Of a DNA stretch of 64,000 bases, positions 51,712 through 59,787 are shown piece by piece. The translations under genes were made by a program, and so were the position numbers. The stretch lies in contig OX638292.1 in NCBI GenBank assembly GCA_951812285.1, positions 480,774 to 544,773 of the forward strand, written 5' to 3'. The notes under the pieces were generated by a model. It saw nothing but the letters and a program-made list of their open reading frames with translations. It was not told where the DNA came from and did not search any database. The DNA is from an uncultured Dehalococcoidia bacterium. Its GTDB lineage: Bacteria > Chloroflexota > Dehalococcoidia > Lucifugimonadales > UBA1127. The stretch's first letter is position 1. The number at the start of each line of letters is the position of its first letter.

Positions 51712-52662
51712 TTACGGTGATGGCGTGGCCTCGACGGGGGGCATGTTGTGGTGCTCGCGGACCTCGTTGATCATCTGCAGGACGCGGTCGCGGTAGGGGG
51801 CGTACTGCAGCTCGAACTCGCTCATGAGGCGGCTGTTGTCGATGAGGTAGTTGGGGGAGTCCTCGAGGCCGCCGTCGCCGTCGAAGGAGATGTCGGCGTC
51901 GGGGATGTAGCCGCGGACGATGTCGGCAATCTCGGCGAGGCTGACGGGCGTGCCGCCGGTGTTGTAGAGCGTGTGCTTCGGGGCCTCGGCGAGGGTGATG
52001 CGCGTGAAGGTCTCGGCGATGTCGTCGACGTGGAGGGGGATCTGCATGACACCGCTCTGGGGGAAGGAGACGGGCAGGCCCTGGGCGGGGAGCGTGACCA
52101 TGCGGACGTGGGCCATGGAGCCGCGCTCCTTGTCGTAGCCGGTGACCATGGGCGGGCGGATGCCGATGATGTTCATGCCGTAGACGCGGTTGAACTGGGC
52201 GGCCTGGAACTCGTTGTAGCGCTTGTTCATGGCGTAGATGTTGCTGCCGTAGGCCGGGTCGTCCTCGTTGAGCGCGCGGTCGCCGAAGAAGCGCTGGAGG
52301 CCGCTGACGGCGAAGGAGCTGGCGTAGACGACGCGGTTGACGCCGCACAGGCGGGCGGCCTCGAAGCAGTTGTCCATGCCGAGGAGGTCAAGGCGAAAGG
52401 AGAAGTGGGGGGTGTCCTCGCCGCCGCCGATCATGTAGGCGAGGTTGATGATGCGGTCAGGTTGGGCGTCGATGACGGCCTTGACGACGTCCTCGAAGTT
52501 GGTGATGTCGCCGGCGCGGACCCGGACCTTGTCGCCGAGGGCGGAGTAGTCGGCCGTCGCGGGGTTGATGTCGACAGCGACGACGTCCTCGCCGGCGGCG
52601 ACGAGGCGGGGGACGGTGCGGCGGCCGATGAAGCCGGTGCCGCCGAATACGAGTGTGGTCAT
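51712..52662 (-). CDS. NAD-dependent epimerase/dehydratase (copy B)
   Basis: A 316-residue paralogue of copy A: LVFGGTGFIGRRTVPRLVAAGEDVVAVDIN, GDITNFEDVVKAVI, VVYASSFAVSG, IYAMNKRYNEFQAAQFN (catalytic Tyr-Lys) and REHHNMPP. Domains and spacing align along the full length with copy A. They differ in the substrate-binding C-terminal half, so they may act on related nucleotide-sugar or other substrates. GGAGG precedes the ATG. Confidence 0.88.
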   Translation of the reverse strand: MTTLVFGGTGFIGRRTVPRLVAAGEDVVAVDINPATADYSALGDKVRVRAGDITNFEDVVKAVIDAQPDRIINLAYMIGGGEDTPHFSFRLDLLGMDNCFEAARLCGVNRVVYASSFAVSGLQRFFGDRALNEDDPAYGSNIYAMNKRYNEFQAAQFNRVYGMNIIGIRPPMVTGYDKERGSMAHVRMVTLPAQGLPVSFPQSGVMQIPLHVDDIAETFTRITLAEAPKHTLYNTGGTPVSLAEIADIVRGYIPDADISFDGDGGLEDSPNYLIDNSRLMSEFELQYAPYRDRVLQMINEVREHHNMPPVEATPSP

Positions 52663-52739
52663 GGTTGGTCCTCCGTGTGCGCGAGAAGCCCACGGAGCGC
52701 GAGGCCCGTGAGTCTGGCGACTAATTTGTCGAGTGGCGG

Positions 52740-53450
52740 CTACGCGGCCAGCAGCTCGGCGAAGTCAGCGCGGCTGGTGCGGCCTGCGTCGGCGAGGGAC
52801 TGGATGCGGGCGGCGCGCTCCTCGCGGAGGGCCTCGGACGCCGACAGGCCGACGGCGGCGTATTCCCAGACGAAGCGGGCTGCGGCGGCGTCCCAGCGGC
52901 AGAGGAGGCGGCCTCGGGGCTCGCCGCGGGCGACACCGTCGACCTGCCAGAGGCTCGACACCCAGCGCACGGGTTTATCGGGGTAGCCGCGGACGCCGAG
53001 GAAGACCAGGCACGCGATGCGCTCGAGCTGGCTGTCGGTGATGGGGCCGTGGGAGCGGAGCTCGGCGAAGGTGTCCTCCGGCGTGTCTGCGTGGAGGGTC
53101 CCGGCGATGGAGAAGCCGCGGTCGGCGGTGTCGAAGACCTGCACGACCTGCTCGCCGCGCAGGTACCAGGGCGTGTGGTCGCTGAACTCGGGGACGACGA
53201 GGTAGCCGCCGTCGGGCGAGGCCGCGAGGGCGTCCATCTGCGCGCGATCGCCGGTGAGGTCGTAGCGCGGCACGCTGGCCGGGAGGAAGTCGAGGATGGC
53301 CTCCGTCGTGGTGCTCTTGCCGGCCTGGCGCGGCCCGGCGGCGACGATGAACGACCGGCGATCGTCCATCGCGCTCCAGAGCACGGAGGCCATCTCGGCG
53401 CTCATGCTGCCGTTCTGCACCAGTTCCAGGGCGGTGAAATCACCGGGCAT
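52740..53450 (-). CDS. small GspE/VirB11-like P-loop ATPase
   Basis: A 236-residue ATPase domain. Walker A AAGPRQAGKSTTTEA at about residues 37-51 and the secretion-ATPase motif AGTLHADTPEDTFAELRS, which matches the T-L-H-A stretch of VirB11/PilT proteins. It lacks the N-terminal domain and other secretion genes nearby, so it may be a stand-alone, diverged member. GGAGGG lies upstream of the ATG. It is in the same direction as the alcohol dehydrogenase upstream (21-nt gap). Confidence 0.7.
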   Translation of the reverse strand: MPGDFTALELVQNGSMSAEMASVLWSAMDDRRSFIVAAGPRQAGKSTTTEAILDFLPASVPRYDLTGDRAQMDALAASPDGGYLVVPEFSDHTPWYLRGEQVVQVFDTADRGFSIAGTLHADTPEDTFAELRSHGPITDSQLERIACLVFLGVRGYPDKPVRWVSSLWQVDGVARGEPRGRLLCRWDAAAARFVWEYAAVGLSASEALREERAARIQSLADAGRTSRADFAELLAA

Positions 53451-53471
53451 GCGCAGGTCCCTCCCGCTCGC

Positions 53472-54569
53472 CTAGCTGAAGTCCGTGATGACGCCGCGGC
53501 CGGGGACGCCCTTCTCCAGGTCCGCGTAGCCCTCCATGATGTTGTCGAGGGAGTAGTGCTTGCCCTCGAGGGAGTCCAGGTCAAGCTTGCCGTTGAGGTA
53601 GAGGTCGACCATCGTGTCGAAGTCGACGCGTGGTCGGGCGGAGCCGTAGTAGCTGCCCTTCAGCGTCTTCTGGTTGCGCACGAGGTCGATGCCGGGGATG
53701 ACGGGGTCGTCGCCGATTGGGGCGAGCCCGAGGATCGTGGCGGTGCCGCCGCGCTTGATGGAATGGTAGGCGGTCTCGATGGTCTCCGAGGCGCCGAAGG
53801 CCTCGAAGGCGTAGTCCACGCCGGCGCCGTCCGTCAGCTCCTTGATGCGGGCGACGGGGTCGCCGTGGGTCGGGTTCACGAAGTGCGTCGCGCCGAAGCG
53901 GCCGGAGAACTCGAGGCGGCCGTCGTCGATGTCGACGGCGATGATCTTCGTCGCGCCGTTGAGCTGCGCGCCCATCAGCGCGTTGAGGCCGACGCCGCCG
54001 CAGCCGACAACGGCCACGGCGCTGCCGGGGTGCACGCCCGCGTTGAAGATCGCGCCGCCGACGCCGGTGGTGACGCAGCAGCCGATGTAAGCGGCCTGCG
54101 GGAAGGGGAAGTCGTCGGGCACCTTGACGCAGCCGCTCTCCGGAACTACGGCCTCCTGCGCGAAGCAGGCCACCTTGCCCATGTGGTTGATACGGGTGTC
54201 GCCCTGGTGGAGGCGGGTGGTGCCGTCGAACATGGTGGCGCCGGTGGCGGCGTGGGCCGCGCACAGGTTGGCGCGGTTGGTCAGGCAGAACTTGCAGCGG
54301 CCGCAGTTAGGGACGAAGGAGAGGATGACGCGGTCGCCGACGTTGAGCGTCGTGACGCCCTCGCCAAGCTCGATGACGGTGCCGGAGCCCTCGTGGCCTA
54401 GGACGGCGGGGGTCGCGATGGAGCCTTCCTTCTTCATATAGTGGTGGTCGCTGCGGCAGATGCCGGCGGCGCCGATCTTCACCCGGACCTCGCCGGCCTT
54501 GGGCGGGTCGAGCTCGACTTCTTCAATGGACAGGGGTTGGCCGAGTTCCCAGAGAACAGCCGCCTTCAT
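53472..54569 (-). CDS. zinc-dependent alcohol dehydrogenase (class III / NDMA-type)
   Basis: A 365-residue medium-chain dehydrogenase. Catalytic zinc site CRSDHHY and GHEGSGTV, structural zinc loop with Cys in NCGRCKFCLTNRANLC, and the NAD motif VAVVGCGGVGLNALMGAQL. This pattern is that of the class III / NDMA-dependent group, which oxidises alcohols or thiol adducts. Start at 54569 is preferred to an upstream ATG lacking a signal. Divergent from the DUF427 gene. Confidence 0.92.
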   Translation of the reverse strand: MKAAVLWELGQPLSIEEVELDPPKAGEVRVKIGAAGICRSDHHYMKKEGSIATPAVLGHEGSGTVIELGEGVTTLNVGDRVILSFVPNCGRCKFCLTNRANLCAAHAATGATMFDGTTRLHQGDTRINHMGKVACFAQEAVVPESGCVKVPDDFPFPQAAYIGCCVTTGVGGAIFNAGVHPGSAVAVVGCGGVGLNALMGAQLNGATKIIAVDIDDGRLEFSGRFGATHFVNPTHGDPVARIKELTDGAGVDYAFEAFGASETIETAYHSIKRGGTATILGLAPIGDDPVIPGIDLVRNQKTLKGSYYGSARPRVDFDTMVDLYLNGKLDLDSLEGKHYSLDNIMEGYADLEKGVPGRGVITDFS

Positions 54570-54668
54570 GGTGTCGCTCCTTCGCACAAGTTGAGACAAG
54601 ACTGGGATGCTGTGCGGCAAGGTTGCCCCAAGCGTGCCGCTACGTCAAGGGGCGGCGCGGGCGCGCCC

Positions 54669-54697
54669 TTGCCCGCGCGATGGGCCTGTGCCACAAT
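54669..54697 (+). promoter_or_regulatory. promoter of the DUF427 gene
   Basis: TTGCCC at 54669-54674, 17-nt spacer, CACAAT at 54692-54697; each matches consensus at 4 of 6. The expected start lies about 22 nt before the ATG at 54726, leaving room for GGGAGG. Confidence 0.45.
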
Positions 54698-54725
54698 CCG
54701 GCAAACTCTTCCCGGGAGGCATACG

Positions 54726-55526
54726 ATGACGACGCTTGCATCAATGGAAGAACTGATCGGCAGGCGCGACCCGAACCACACGGTGTCGGTGGAGCCGTGC
54801 GCAAAGTGGGTGCGCGTCATGCACAACGGCGAGTTCATCGCCGACAGCCGGCGCGCGCTGCTGCTGTTCGAGACGCGGAACGTGCCCGCCTACTACTTCC
54901 CGCGCGAGGACGTGCGGATGGACCTCATGGCCAATGCCGAGCTGGTCACGCAGTGCCCGTACAAGGGCAACGCCGAGTACTACTCGCTGACCGTGGGGGA
55001 CTCGACGGTGGAGAACGTCCTGTGGGCGTACACGTCGCCATTTGCGGACACGTGCCCGGACATCTCGGACTACGTGGCCTTCTACTGGAACAAGGTGGAC
55101 CACTGGTTCGAGGAGGACGAGGAGGTCTTCGTCCACGCCCGCGACCCGCACAAGCGCGTCGACTGCCTGCCAAGCACGCGGCACGTGCGCGTCGAGCAGG
55201 GCGGCGTGACGCTGGCGGAGAGCACGCGGCCGACGCTGCTCTTCGAGACGGGATTGCCCGTGCGCTACTACCTGCCGGTCATGGACGTGAAGGTGGGCCT
55301 GCTGGCCAAGAGCGAAAGGGTGACGCGCTGCCCGTACAAGGGCACCGCGAACTACTACTCGGTGCAGGGCGTCGAGGATGGCGAGGACCTGGCGTGGTAC
55401 TACCAGCTGCCGACGTCGGAATCGGTCAAGATCGCCAACCTGGTGTGCTTCTTCAACGAGCGCGTCGACGTCTACGTGGACGGCGAGCTGCAGGAGCGGC
55501 CGGCGACGCGGTGGTCGCGGCGGTAG
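54726..55526 (+). CDS. double DUF427 protein
   Basis: A 266-residue protein made of two DUF427 units, at about residues 25-125 and 140-255. Each has R-V-x-V...IADS/LAEST-R, LLFETxxxxxYYxP, and CPYKGxAxYYS, repeated twice (CPYKGNAEYYS and CPYKGTANYYS), then a Tyr/Trp-rich end. DUF427 is a widespread small beta-barrel of unknown function, sometimes linked to nucleotidyl transfer. No neighbour gives a hint. GGGAGG precedes the ATG. Confidence 0.88.
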   Translation: MTTLASMEELIGRRDPNHTVSVEPCAKWVRVMHNGEFIADSRRALLLFETRNVPAYYFPREDVRMDLMANAELVTQCPYKGNAEYYSLTVGDSTVENVLWAYTSPFADTCPDISDYVAFYWNKVDHWFEEDEEVFVHARDPHKRVDCLPSTRHVRVEQGGVTLAESTRPTLLFETGLPVRYYLPVMDVKVGLLAKSERVTRCPYKGTANYYSVQGVEDGEDLAWYYQLPTSESVKIANLVCFFNERVDVYVDGELQERPATRWSRR

Positions 55527-55618
55527 GGGCGAGGACGGGCTAGCCTTTCAGCGCAGACAACTCCTCCGTAAGGGTGGCTCGATTGCCGCAAATGGCAGAG
55601 CGCACTCGGCTCAATTAG

Positions 55619-55647
55619 TTGCGCGGCGCAAGTAGTTAAGCTAGACT
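55619..55647 (+). promoter_or_regulatory. promoter with overlapping dyad upstream of the RHH antitoxins
   Basis: TTGCGC at 55619-55624, 17-nt spacer, TAGACT at 55642-55647. The -35 is inside a 13-bp dyad TTGCGC-G-GCGCAA (55619-55631), a likely operator for autoregulation by the ribbon-helix-helix protein encoded at 55681. Confidence 0.5.
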
Positions 55648-55680
55648 CAATTGCAGCCACTATTGCGGGGAAAAGGCGCT

Positions 55681-55980
55681 ATGAGTGCAAGAAAAGAGCG
55701 AGTGACGCTCGCAATGACCAATGAGGAACGGGAGCGGCTCAAGGACGCTGCCGCCCGGAAGGGTGTGAGCGTGGCGGAGTACTGCCGCGCGGCCATCGAC
55801 AGGGAGATGGCGGAGGATGAGGGCGGCGACGGGCCGGACGCTCCCAAGCCATACTTCGACATTGAAGGACTAATCGCGCTGCAGAAGGAAGCTTTTGGTG
55901 ACCGGGTCCTGCCCACTGACAGCGCGGAGATGATTCGGGAGGCGCGGGAGGAGCGGGCGAGGCATTTGGGGACCTTGTAG
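55681..55980 (+). CDS. ribbon-helix-helix antitoxin (copy A)
   Basis: A 99-residue CopG-like protein. Residues 1-45 (RVTLAMTNEERERLKDAAARKGVSVAEYCRAAID) form a beta strand and two helices typical of RHH DNA-binding domains. The C-terminal half (IEGLIALQKEAFGDRVLPTDSAEMIREAREERA) would bind the toxin. The start at 55681 fits the RHH fold; an in-frame ATG ten codons upstream lacks a signal. Followed by a paralogue and a PIN toxin. Confidence 0.75.
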   Translation: MSARKERVTLAMTNEERERLKDAAARKGVSVAEYCRAAIDREMAEDEGGDGPDAPKPYFDIEGLIALQKEAFGDRVLPTDSAEMIREAREERARHLGTL

Positions 55981-56028
55981 TTGCCCTGGGTAGTTCGACT
56001 GGGATCCCTGAAACCGCGGGAGCCAAAC

Positions 56029-56325
56029 ATGGGTAACAAGAAGAGCAGACTCGTGCTTGAACTCGAACCTGAAGTACTGGAAAGTCTGCAGGTCGTTGCC
56101 CAAGAAGAGGGAGTGAGCGTGCAGGATCTTTGCCGCTCAGCCATAGACGAAATATTGACGGACCACGGAATCAGCGTCGACGTCAGCTCAAAGTTGCAAT
56201 ATGACATTGAGGGGCTCATTGCCCTACGGAAGCAGATCTTTGGCGACCGGGTGTTGCCTACTGACAGTGCAGAGATTATTCGGGAGGCGCGGGAGGAGCG
56301 GACGAGGCATATGGAGACCTTGTAG
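56029..56325 (+). CDS. ribbon-helix-helix antitoxin (copy B)
   Basis: A 98-residue paralogue. The N-terminal half (RLVLELEPEVLESLQVVAQEEGVSVQDLCRSAID) differs from copy A, whereas the C-terminal 40 residues (IEGLIALRKQIFGDRVLPTDSAEIIREAREERT) are nearly the same. This stop overlaps the GTG start of the PIN gene by one base, so copy B is the translationally coupled partner. Confidence 0.77.
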   Translation: MGNKKSRLVLELEPEVLESLQVVAQEEGVSVQDLCRSAIDEILTDHGISVDVSSKLQYDIEGLIALRKQIFGDRVLPTDSAEIIREAREERTRHMETL

Positions 56326-56765
56326 TGGCGGGCTTCGTAGTCGTAGATGCGAGCCTCGCTGTGAAGTGGCTAATTGTCGAGGAGTTGACCAAGGAGGCCA
56401 ACGCGCTTGCTGGGCACTGGAGTGACCAGAGCACACAGATGGTGGCACTTCACCTCTTGCCAATGGAAGTAGCAAACACCCTCCACCAACACGTCAGGCG
56501 CGGCAGTCTCACCTTAGAAGCCGCAATAAGGCGTTTGAATGGCCTGAGGAATTCGGGAGTCCATTTCCGGGACGCCTCCCCCCTCCACGCCCGCGCACTG
56601 GAGCTTGCCAGTGAGCTCCGCCAGGGCGCTGCGTACGACGCCCACTACCTCGCACTTGCCGAGTCGCTTGGCTGCGAGATGTGGACCGCGGACCAGCGCT
56701 TTCACCGCGTCGCCGCGGGTGCGAGCTATCCGGTGCACTGGGTGGGCGATTTTCCCGCCAACTAG
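56325..56765 (+). CDS. PIN-domain ribonuclease toxin (VapC-like)
   Basis: A 146-residue PIN-domain protein. Acidic residues of the active site: VVVDASLAVKW (Asp8), MEVANTL (Glu), AYDAHYLALAE (Asp) and TADQRF (Asp). Start is GTG at 56325, overlapping the antitoxin stop. VapC enzymes cut tRNA or rRNA when freed from their antitoxin. Confidence 0.85.
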   Translation: MAGFVVVDASLAVKWLIVEELTKEANALAGHWSDQSTQMVALHLLPMEVANTLHQHVRRGSLTLEAAIRRLNGLRNSGVHFRDASPLHARALELASELRQGAAYDAHYLALAESLGCEMWTADQRFHRVAAGASYPVHWVGDFPAN

Positions 56766-56780
56766 CGATACGAACGGGGG

Positions 56781-57503
56781 CTAGCGACTCGCGTTTCCCC
56801 GCAGCGCGGCCAGCTCGGCTTGGGTTAGCGGTACGGCGTCGCCGGGGGCGAGGGCGCCTAGGCGGAGGGTGTGGATGCGCACGCGCTCGAGCGTTGTGGG
56901 CGGCTTGCCCAGCGACGCGAGCATCCGGCGCACCTGGCGCTTTCGGCCCTCCGCGAGCGTGACGCTGTACTTGATGCCCGCACGATCGTTCAGCCGCGCG
57001 ATGCGTGCCGGGGCGGTGCGCTGGCCTTCGAGGAGCACCCCCTGCGACAGGGATCGGACGTCGGCGTCCGTCAGCGACACCTTCAGGCTGACGTGGTACT
57101 CCTTCTCGTAGCCGTAGCTGGGGTGCATGAGGCGATAGGCGAGGTCGCCGTCGTTGGTCATGAGGACGAGGCCCGTGGAATCCATGTCGAGGCGGCCGAC
57201 GGGGAAGAGACGCAGGTCGCGGTATCGCGGCGGAACGAGGCCGGAGACGGTCGGGCGGCCACGGGTGTCGTGCACGGCCGAGAGGACGCCCGCGGGTTTG
57301 TTCATCTTGACGTAGACGTAGGACTGTGCGGCGGACACTCGGCGGCCGTCGGCCTCGATGGCGTCTAACGCCGGGTCAACCTCGAGCGTGGCGTTGGTGG
57401 CGGGCTTGTCGTTGACGGTGACCTTGCCCTCGGTGATGAGGCGAAAGCAGGCGCGCCTCGGCCCGATGCCGGCAGCGGTCAGCGCCTTGAGCAGCGTCGT
57501 CAC
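56781..57503 (-). CDS. 23S rRNA pseudouridine synthase (RluB/RsuA family)
   Basis: A 240-residue enzyme with an N-terminal S4 RNA-binding domain (LLKALTAAGIGPRRACFRLITEGKVTVN) and a catalytic domain with GRLDMDSTGLVLMTND, whose Asp attacks uridine. C-terminal EGRKRQVRRMLASLGKP is conserved in RluB. Ends 15 bases after the PIN gene stop; convergent. Confidence 0.92.
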   Translation of the reverse strand: MTTLLKALTAAGIGPRRACFRLITEGKVTVNDKPATNATLEVDPALDAIEADGRRVSAAQSYVYVKMNKPAGVLSAVHDTRGRPTVSGLVPPRYRDLRLFPVGRLDMDSTGLVLMTNDGDLAYRLMHPSYGYEKEYHVSLKVSLTDADVRSLSQGVLLEGQRTAPARIARLNDRAGIKYSVTLAEGRKRQVRRMLASLGKPPTTLERVRIHTLRLGALAPGDAVPLTQAELAALRGNASR

Positions 57504-57516
57504 GGGACGGCTCGTC

Positions 57517-58308
57517 CTAGTCGGGTGAGGCCCATGCGTCGTAGCTGCCGTAGCCGTTCTCCTCGTTCCACTTCAGCGCGTCGACGGCCTCGCCCGTGAA
57601 GGTGGAGGAGTCCTGCTGGGCGAGCCACACCGCTGCTGGCGCCGTGTGGTCGGGCCCGACGGGGTTCCGCACCCGCACGCGCCCCATCTCCGCCTGCAGG
57701 CGCGTCTGCTCCTCGTAGCCGGTGCTGCGGGTGCCGCCGGGAATGAGGGAGTTGACGGCAATGTTGTACTCGGCGAGCTCGCCGGAGAGCGACTGGGTGA
57801 AGTTGTGGACCGCCGCTTTGACGGCGCCGTAGGGCTGGTTGCCCGGGCGGCCAATGATGCCCGAGCCGGAGTAGACGTTGATGATGCTGCCGCTCTTGTT
57901 CTCGATCATGGGCCGCACGAAGCGGCGGATGGCCTTAATCAGGCCGAGGACGCTGGCCTCGAAGGCGTACTGCCACTGCTCGTCCGTGGAGTCGAGGACA
58001 TTGAGCACCGCCGACGGGTGAACATCGCGCATGCGCATGGATGCGTTGTTGAGGAGGACGTCCACGGTGCCGAAGCGGTCCATCGTCGCCTGGTAGGCGG
58101 CGTCGAGGTCGGCGTCGCTGGTGATGTTGCCGGTAACGACGAGGGCTTCCTCGAAGCCGCCGAGCTCCTCGGAGAAGTCGTCGACATCCTCCCATGACTG
58201 GTCGAGGGCGACGACCTTGCTGCCCTCGCGCAGGAACCACCGCACGTACTCGCGGCCCATGCCGCGCGCGGCTCCCGTGATCACGACTACTTTCCCTGTC
58301 AGCGACAT
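57517..58308 (-). CDS. short-chain dehydrogenase/reductase
   Basis: A 263-residue SDR: VVITGAARGMGREYVRWF, NNASMRMRDV (variant of NNAG), IINVYSGSGIIGRPG (catalytic Ser) and PYGAVKAAVHNFT (Tyr-x3-Lys). It is 13 nt upstream of rluB in the same direction. Substrate unknown. Confidence 0.9.
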   Translation of the reverse strand: MSLTGKVVVITGAARGMGREYVRWFLREGSKVVALDQSWEDVDDFSEELGGFEEALVVTGNITSDADLDAAYQATMDRFGTVDVLLNNASMRMRDVHPSAVLNVLDSTDEQWQYAFEASVLGLIKAIRRFVRPMIENKSGSIINVYSGSGIIGRPGNQPYGAVKAAVHNFTQSLSGELAEYNIAVNSLIPGGTRSTGYEEQTRLQAEMGRVRVRNPVGPDHTAPAAVWLAQQDSSTFTGEAVDALKWNEENGYGSYDAWASPD

Positions 58309-58394
58309 GGCTCGCCTCCTGTTTAGGTCCTTGCAGGTTGGCGCAAGTGTACCCCGAGCGCGGGGTGCGGTCTAGGCGAGCGCCGCGCCCTCGC

Positions 58395-58423
58395 TTGCGG
58401 CAGGCCCGCGCGTCTCGCACAAT
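58395..58423 (+). promoter_or_regulatory. possible promoter of aroA
   Basis: TTGCGG at 58395-58400, 17-nt spacer, CACAAT at 58418-58423. The -10 has the same CACAAT form as that upstream of the DUF427 gene. The leader to the ATG at 58464 would be about 34 nt. Confidence 0.4.
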
Positions 58424-58463
58424 GATGAGTGGCTGACGATGACGCTCAGCCAAGGCGGGACGC

Positions 58464-59747
58464 ATGGCGGGCACACAACAGAAGGAAATCGCGACGGCCG
58501 GGCGGCCACTGTCCGCCTCTGTCGTCATTCCGGGCTCCAAGAGCATCTCGAACCGGGTGCTGCTGCTTGCCGCGCTGGCCGAGGGCGTCTCGACGCTCAC
58601 CAACCTGCAAATTAGCGACGACACGCTGGTCTTCGTGCGGGCGCTGCAGGCGCTGGGGTTCGGCGTCGAGGAGACGGGCGACGCGGTCTGCACGGTGACC
58701 GGCGCGGGCGGCGGCGCGCCCAACGCGAGCGCGTCGGTGTGGTGCGGCAGCGCGGGGACGGCGGCGCGATTCCTGCTGGCGTCGGTGGCCGCGGGCGAGG
58801 GCGACTACCACTTCGACTCGACGGCGCAGATGAAGCGGCGGCCGATGCACACGCTCATCTCGGCGCTGCAGGCGCAGGGCGTCGGCATCACGACGCCGAC
58901 GGGCACGTTCCCGCTCGACATGGCGACGCGGGGGCTGGCCGGCGGCCCGGCGGTGATGGACGCCCGTGAGAGCTCGCAGTTCACCTCGGCGTTCCTGATG
59001 GCGGCGCCGCTGTGCCTCGCGCCGCTGGAGCTGGAGGCCGACGTGCGGGTCAGCCGCCCGTACATCGACATGACGACGCGGCTGATGGAGCAGTTCGGCG
59101 TGGCGGTCGAGCGCCCGCGCCACGACCTCTTCCTCGTCGGCAACGGCCGCGGCTACAGCGCGAACGACGTCGCCATCGAGCCGGACGCGTCGACGGCGTC
59201 GTACTTCGCGGCGGCGGCGGCAGTCGCGGGCGGTCGCGTGACCGTCGAGCACCTGCCGCTGGTGGGCTCGCTGCAGGGCGACACGCAGTTCCTGCGGGTG
59301 CTGGAGGAGATGGGGTGCCGGCTGACGCAGGCGGGCGGCTCGACGACGGTGGAGAGCCAGGGCGGGCTGCGCGGCGTGACCGTCGACATGGGCGACTTCT
59401 CGGACACGATGATGACGCTGGCGTGCGTGGCGCCCTTCGCGGACTCGCCGACGACGATCACCAACATCGCGCACGTGCGGGTCAAGGAGTCGGACCGCGT
59501 ACACAGCGTCGCGGCGGGGCTGGAGTCGATGGGCGTGCGAGTGGAGGAGACGGAGAGCACGATCACGGTCTACCCGGCCAAGCCGCGCGGCGCGACGATC
59601 GACACCTTCGGCGACCACCGCATCGCGATGGCGTTCTCGGTGATGGGGCTCGTGACGCCGGGCGTGGTCATCGACGACTACCGGTGCGTGGAGAAGACGT
59701 GCCCGGAGTTTTTTGAGCTGTTTGAGGACATGGTGGCGCAGGGGTAA
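58464..59747 (+). CDS. aroA: 3-phosphoshikimate 1-carboxyvinyltransferase (EPSP synthase)
   Basis: A 427-residue enzyme of the shikimate pathway. IPGSKSISNRVLLLAALAEG at residues 21-40, CGSAGTAARFLLASVAAGEG near residue 94, DESSQF-like RESSQFTSAFLMAAPL, EPDASTASYFAAAAAV and the C-terminal DTFGDHRIAMAFSVMG are all present. The Gly-Ser-Ala-Gly-Thr-Ala loop has Ala at the position that makes some EPSP synthases glyphosate-tolerant (class II shows GNAGTxxR vs GSAGTA here); no further claim is made. Length is normal. Other aro genes are not adjacent. Confidence 0.95.
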   Translation: MAGTQQKEIATAGRPLSASVVIPGSKSISNRVLLLAALAEGVSTLTNLQISDDTLVFVRALQALGFGVEETGDAVCTVTGAGGGAPNASASVWCGSAGTAARFLLASVAAGEGDYHFDSTAQMKRRPMHTLISALQAQGVGITTPTGTFPLDMATRGLAGGPAVMDARESSQFTSAFLMAAPLCLAPLELEADVRVSRPYIDMTTRLMEQFGVAVERPRHDLFLVGNGRGYSANDVAIEPDASTASYFAAAAAVAGGRVTVEHLPLVGSLQGDTQFLRVLEEMGCRLTQAGGSTTVESQGGLRGVTVDMGDFSDTMMTLACVAPFADSPTTITNIAHVRVKESDRVHSVAAGLESMGVRVEETESTITVYPAKPRGATIDTFGDHRIAMAFSVMGLVTPGVVIDDYRCVEKTCPEFFELFEDMVAQG

Positions 59748-59787
59748 GGGGCGGGCAACCGGAATGCCTTATCCAGACACTCCAGAG

